Source: Tetranychus cinnabarinus (Eukaryota > Arthropoda > Arachnida > Trombidiformes > Tetranychidae). From it: a stretch of DNA of 64,000 nt. Location of the stretch: NCBI GenBank assembly GCA_022266195.1, contig WHVY01000002.1, forward strand, positions 9,439,001 through 9,503,000, in the 5' to 3' direction. The notes under the pieces are model-generated. The model was not told where the DNA came from and made no database searches. It was given only the letters and a program-made list of their open reading frames with translations. Each line of letters begins with the position of its first letter. Within the stretch, counting starts at the first letter, position 1. Below, in pieces: positions 59,101 to 64,000 of the stretch. The translations under genes and the position numbers were made by a program.

Positions 59101-60563
59101 TCTAAGCTAGAAACTTGTTTTATTTAAGTTTTATGTACTCAAAATGTTTAAAACAACTCATAATCATAACGTTTGATAAAAGTCCTAGTAATAAAACTTA
59201 ACATGTTTCAGAATTTTTTCCTTTAAAGTTTAAAATTGCAGAAGAAGAATTAGCTTTCATATTTTCTTGAATGTAACGGTCCAATATAAATACATAACAA
59301 AGACTCAAACTCAAAATGCCGGTAAACAGGAAATCTTTCACTGCTAGTTAAATTGAAAAGATTCACGGCACAAAAATGGGATTTTACAGCTTGAGGTGCG
59401 AGGCTATAAATGGTTATGTAGTTAAAGATGATAATTTTGCTTCATCTTCATAGACAGCGTCTGCTTTCACCGTTGTCAAGTTCGAGTTCCGTTTCAATCT
59501 TTATTGTAAGCTATGTTGATCTCATTATGTACACTGTACTTAGGCCTTTTCAATGTGAATTGATTGCAAGAATTCAATTATAACTGCAAATTTTTGAGAT
59601 TCACACTTGACAACTTTTTTGTTTACCTAACATCTAACTATGAAATTATTGCATTTACTGTCGGAGATGACTTTTATTACACTCAGCCAAATAGTCAATC
59701 AGTATTGTACGAGGAAATGCAACCCAAATTTAATTATTCAATGTTTTTATCCATTAAAAACCGCCTAACGGGTTATAAACATCATTAGTTTTTCATTTAG
59801 TTATTTTAAACTATCTATGATTATGATTATAATGACTTATGTTTTTTGTTTCTATCTATTTCCAGGAGAACCGAAATAAATTCAAGCTTGGAATGTATTA
59901 TTTAGCACCATTTATTATGTTGTTACCGTTTATACGAGGTTCATTGTCCATCCCTGAAACTGCAATGTTCAATGCCGGCTACATTTTAATCTATCGCATC
60001 TTTACCGGGATATTTTATGCATGTTTAATATTTCACAATGCTGATGAGTTCAGAGAGTATTTTTCGTATAAACCAAAGGATTCTAAGGCCTGTGAAAATA
60101 ACAACAATAACAACTCGTTGTTGGCTTCGAATGGCAATCATGGAAAAATAATCGACGACTCAGTGAACCAAACTGAACTGGAACCGAAGTTGAATAAAAC
60201 ATTGAAATACATCTCTGGAAAAACTGAGTATAAGATTTTACACATTTTAACTGTTGTATTCAGATCAACGTATTGTGTCCATGTTCCTGTCTTGCTTTGG
60301 TATTATAGTCAACACAGATATCCAGTTTTAACAATTTCGGAATGGGTAATAATAACACATCTAATTTATCATTTAATATCGACTAATTGTATTTGTTTCC
60401 TCTCGTTTTTATTCAGGCTTTTCACACATTTTCATCCGTTTTCCTTTCAATTGCTGCTGGAATTGTTTTTCATCTATTCATTTTGGGTCCATACGGTAAC
60501 TTAACCGAAGCAATTAAATCAAAGGATAAACAAAGCGAATCATCTCATCTTAAAGACCAGTAA
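56172..60563 (+). CDS. NRF-6-like acyltransferase-3 membrane protein
   Basis: Member of the nose-resistant-to-fluoxetine family: secreted-side NRF domain followed by a ten-or-so-helix acyltransferase-3 domain. Eleven exons: 56172-56493, 56586-56879, 57000-57105, 57173-57447, 57552-57642, 57930-58022, 58093-58261, 58336-58538, 58605-58725, 59866-60345, 60417-60563; total 2301 nt, 766 residues. After a signal-like head, the NRF part carries CVNSLKHF, WALKMLDASGRMPSDI, LGSFENCLQL, LRIGFCIPSGC. The membrane part has RCGLTQHVIVLHFHA, which keeps the R-x(10)-H pattern of acyltransferase-3 enzymes, and CIAHSWSLAAEYQ, the family's C..H.W.L..E/D.Q step. Intron 9 is 1140 nt. In C. elegans NRF-6 acts in lipid and drug transport across epithelia; the substrate here is unknown. 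Start at 56172 is the first ATG after an in-frame stop region. Confidence 0.9.
58726..59865 (+). other. Large intron 9 of the NRF-6-like gene
   Basis: 1140 nt against 60-290 nt for the other introns. I see no exon or element ends in it; short frames such as the one at 59564 are not supported by family similarity. Confidence 0.6.
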
Positions 60564-61989
60564 ATTGCTATTTGAAATGTAATATGACGCTCTTCGATTT
60601 ATTACAATTTCAATTTCTAGCATTTTGTAAAGCACAAATCTACCCATTTTGTGGATTACTTTGTGTATGCCTGTACATTTGACAAAAATGAATAACTCTT
60701 TAAAACAGAAACTGTAACTCTTTATGTTTTACTTTGATATTCATTCAATTAGACTAAAATTTAATTTAATAAACTGAATTTTCCTAATTTTGTATTTGTC
60801 TTCGAGAAGACCGAATATATGAATAACTACAAATGAAATCTCGATAGAGATTCAACAATTGGTGAGATTCCCTAGTGAGAGTAATCAGAAAAGTTAAGCA
60901 AACGAACGATCCAGTTTTCAATTATTCATGAATTTGACTCTGTTTTAGACGAGGTTCTGCCTTTAAAATGAGCATCCAAAATTAGTTTTTTAGCTTCTTC
61001 ATTGATTTATAGCAATTCAAATTTTTCCTAAAAATGAACAAAATATGATGATATGGATACAGTAAGGAGCTAGCACCAGTTGTCACATTCATATTTCAAA
61101 TGTGTCAAATTAAATGAGAACTTAAATAATTTAGCTATAATGTAATTGAATCCACCTTGATATGGAATCAGTTTAGATGGACGAAAATCATACCTACGAT
61201 GTAGTAAGCCTGAAAGAGCCCCGGTTCACAGTGTAAACAACTCGTTTCAAACACCCTGATATTTTATTCAATTGTCATTTATAAAGAAACTATGCTTTTA
61301 AGTTTGCACATTGCGAGAAACTTTTATGTTTCAATCACTTTTTTGAGCCATTACACCTGCATCGATGAAAGGTAACAGGTAATTCATGTCATTCTTTTGA
61401 GAGCATAGTTTTTTAACGTGGAATCAATAAAACCAGAAAACCGACTCCTTACTTTTAATTCTTGCTTTTAAATTCAATTTTATCTTAACCAAAAACATAA
61501 ATGTTGATGGTGAGCTGATGAGTTGATTACGGTCGATATATCAACATCTGTGCCATAATCAGAGTAGATATTAGTAGATGGCCAATTCAGAGTATTAATA
61601 TATCTTACCTCTGAATTCACAAGTGATTTATTTCGTCTTTGACCATACAGAGTCTGGAACAGTACAGTAGTGGGCCAAAAGTTAACTCTTGGTTGTTTAC
61701 TTTTGTTCTTTCAGGGTTTTTTGTACTTCGAGAAGGGTTTGAACCGTCTAGATGAATACTTGATTCTCTAAGTTCGACGAAGCTCTAATGAAACAATAAC
61801 AAACATCACGATGGTATCTACATTGCATGTAAATACAGATCAATCTTAGTTTCTCATGAAGCTAAATCATGTATTTTGCATCATTTTGTTATTGGTGACG
61901 TATAGTAATAAAGAATCATTATTACGTATTATTGCGTTAACAGAAATTATCTAAATTGAAATCAAAATCACATTTCATTTGCAAAAATC
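60564..61989. other. Intergenic, no gene seen
   Basis: AT-rich, with AATAAA at 60768 that may end the NRF-6-like transcript. Confidence 0.5.
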
Positions 61990-63291
61990 TATAATGTCCT
62001 CAATGGCATTGAAATTGAGCCACAAAATGGCTAGAGAATATATTCGATCAATTGATTTGATTAATTGAGTTGATTGTATTCAAAGCTCTTTTCTATTGTA
62101 CAAAAGATCAGTTGCCATCTTATCAACAGCATTGCATTAATCGCTTTACAATTCAATTTCATCTTTGATGCAAGCTCTACAAAAACAAAATAAAATCAAA
62201 ATTAAATAATAACAATTTGTCAAAATTGGTACTTATCATCACCAATTTATTAATCATTTACCTAAGCCTTTCCATTATACTCACCCATTCTCCAACTAAA
62301 CTTATAGCCACATATTTCATTATATTATATAATATTCATTTAATGGTTTTGACAGTTCTCTAGACTGATACAATGAGAAGCATTACAGCGGCAGCGAAAA
62401 CCTCATCTACATCTGAGAGGACTGAGATGCTTAATACTGGCTAAATTGAGGTTAGATGTGTTTGTTTTTATGCTGACGAAAGTTAGTGGTTAAGGTTAAT
62501 TATAGGTTATAATAAAGTTAAATCAGTTTATTGATAGTAAAAAGAAAAAGCAAGTTGATGGACAAAATTGGTTAGTGTCTATCATTACCGAAAATTTAGG
62601 AGCTTCAATCGGCAATTGTCGAAAAAGGGTCACAAATACCAGACGAGTGGCTCAAATCTCTGGCAAACTGAATAAATTTTATATTATAAATATTATAGAT
62701 TGAAGTTAAAGGTTCACAAGTAAACTTTTGATTTTACATTCGAGAGTAATTAAGCCTATCTCTAAACTTTTTGCCAATCATTTTGGTAAACTAATTTTCA
62801 AATGGCGTTAAATACAGATTCGATGATTACAATCGCAATCACAAAAATAGCAATTTGATCTCTAAATTTTTCCATTGCTGACTCTTTACATGATATTTGA
62901 AAGCTGGTAACCATCGATGCTTTTTTTCAATTCAAACCATAGCTTATTTATTTAATCTCCTGGACTGATGTGTACATTGTTCATGTGTATATAATACATT
63001 TATTGGTCATCTTGTATTGGTTCAGCCATGAAGGCGAAAGCATTTTGATGGGTTAATCTTTAATCATTGCATGGAAACTGATTAATAATGATCATGTCAT
63101 GAAATTCTGGCAAATTATGAATAAATGAAAGAGTAAAGATAAAATTGAGATAAATGATTCGTGCAATGCTGTTGATAAGATGATTTTTTGACAATAGACA
63201 AGATCTGCGAGTATTACAATCAACTTAATTAATCAAATATTTTCCTGAAACAATCTTGTGACTCTATTTCAATGCCATTGAGGACATTATA
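61990..63291. mobile_element. 1.3 kb element with about 38-bp terminal inverted repeats
   Basis: TATAATGTCCTCAATGGCAT at 61990 returns inverted at 63291; similarity continues through TGAAAT(T/A)GAG(C/T)CACAA. If the outer TA pairs are target duplications the element is a Tc1/mariner-like non-autonomous one. No transposase frame is seen in its 1302 bp. Its right end is about 140 nt before the PLAT-like gene. Confidence 0.7.
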
Positions 63292-63307
63292 TCTAGATCT
63301 CGCTGAA

Positions 63308-63315
63308 TATAAAAT
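63308..63315 (+). promoter_or_regulatory. Possible TATA box of the PLAT-like gene
   Basis: TATAAAAT, 121 nt before the ATG and only 17 nt from the end of the inverted-repeat element. Confidence 0.4.
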
Positions 63316-63428
63316 ATGATGTAAATTTAGATTTAGATCACTTCTCTTTGGACAGTAATACTCTTAATACAATTAATTAAACTATTGTCAAGTTCTACTC
63401 ATTCAGCGTTTAAAAAAGTTAAAAAGTT

Positions 63429-63932
63429 ATGGCAAAATATCTGATTTTTGTGTTGTTCACTTTGTGTTCAACCATACTTGCTGCCCCTTTCGATTGGGAG
63501 GTTGATTATGAGCCTAGTAAGTAGATCTTAATTACAGTTTGTATCATATTTATTTCAACCAGTTAATTCATATTTTCATTTTCACTTATAAATACAGTTG
63601 GTCCTGAATACACTTATAAAATTGGCGTTGAAGTCGGGGAAATGGAATCCACAGTTGGTCCATCGCGTGTTTTCGTTACGCTATACAAAAAAGTGGGTGA
63701 ACATGAATGGGATGGTGATGGTTCACATGAAGCGGGCGTAAAGTAAGCCATTTATAATAGTTTAATGTTGATGCTATTTACTAATTGTCATTATCACAGT
63801 ATAATCTTTGAAAGCCATTCAACTCACAACTTTACGGTAAAATCGTCTACGCCATTCAGTCAAGTTGATAAGATTTTCTTTCAATTTTCCGGCATGCAAG
63901 TGTACTATGGTTATGAAACTAAATTCAAGTAA
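63429..63932 (+). CDS. Secreted single-domain PLAT/LH2-like protein
   Basis: Small exported protein built from one beta-sandwich PLAT (LH2) domain, a fold used for lipid and protein contacts. Exons 63429-63516, 63598-63742 and 63800-63932 give 121 residues (366 nt). MAKYLIFVLFTLCSTILAAP is the signal peptide. The domain starts EYTYKIGVEVGEME (residues 33-46), then SRVFVTLYKKVG, a short acidic loop GDGSHEAGVN, IIFESHSTHNFTVKS and VDKIFFQFSG, which follow the PLAT order of strands (Y.I.V.TG..., V.I.L.G, F..G....F.V, ...I.I). No enzyme domain is attached. The last strand pair seems short, so the assignment is tentative. One N-glycosylation site (NFT). Intron phases agree. Confidence 0.68.
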
Positions 63933-64000
63933 ACTCTGCGGAGTTCCAAGTCGAACTAACTTTATTCTCTGAAATACTTCTGCATATATTTAGGATACAA

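Noticed and set aside
1..64000. CRISPR arrays, rRNA or tRNA genes, bacterial operon signals
   Set aside because: No regular spaced repeats or cloverleaf sequences were noticed, and gene structure is eukaryotic throughout; horizontal transfer was not supported for any gene.

Overview
The window is eukaryotic: genes are split by many short (about 50-120 nt) GT..AG introns, intergenic DNA is AT-rich, and the gene set is animal. An insect-type dopamine transporter, a NRF-6-like membrane acyltransferase, a core-fucosyltransferase-like gene and several small secreted proteins point to an arthropod. The compact introns, local families of secreted proteins and a secreted PLAT-like protein suggest a mite, perhaps a spider mite; that last step is inference.

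Region 1 (1-25 kb) is a tandem array. It opens with the 3' part of an alpha-1,3-fucosyltransferase gene (+ strand) whose last intron holds a near-perfect palindrome of about 1.5 kb. Six paralogous genes follow on the minus strand (3781-4852, 6898-7991, 10796-11871, 13780-15582, 17468-18573, 21558-22618). Each has eight small exons, every intron read in phase 1, a signal peptide and about 210 residues. I do not recognise the family. Five have a TATA box in a conserved upstream region; the fourth has lost that segment. Between the genes lie decayed pieces of the fucosyltransferase, of the mRpL1 5' end and of a Cys-rich secreted gene, plus several inverted-repeat (MITE-like) elements. The array therefore grew by segmental duplication of a block joining these genes.

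Region 2 (25-37 kb) holds an unknown secreted protein (25507-26220), mitochondrial ribosomal protein L1 (27295-28496), two related Cys-rich secreted proteins (28850-29257 minus, 31587-32153 plus), a membrane-anchored short-chain dehydrogenase (34239-35418) and a secreted protein with a very long Asp/Glu/Lys tail (36079-36570 minus).

Region 3 (38-64 kb) is conserved housekeeping and neural DNA: glycerol-3-phosphate acyltransferase 3/4 (37994-39919), parvin (42045-43797 minus), the dopamine transporter (48102-53821, 11 exons), a NRF-6-like acyltransferase-3 protein (56172-60563, 11 exons), a 1.3 kb element with terminal inverted repeats (61990-63291) and a small secreted PLAT-like protein (63429-63932). 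These genes share no evident pathway. The unusual biology is in region 1. All exon joins were made by eye from splice consensus and reading frame; for most conserved multi-exon genes and array copy 1, exon lengths were summed and are a multiple of three. No computation or database search was run.
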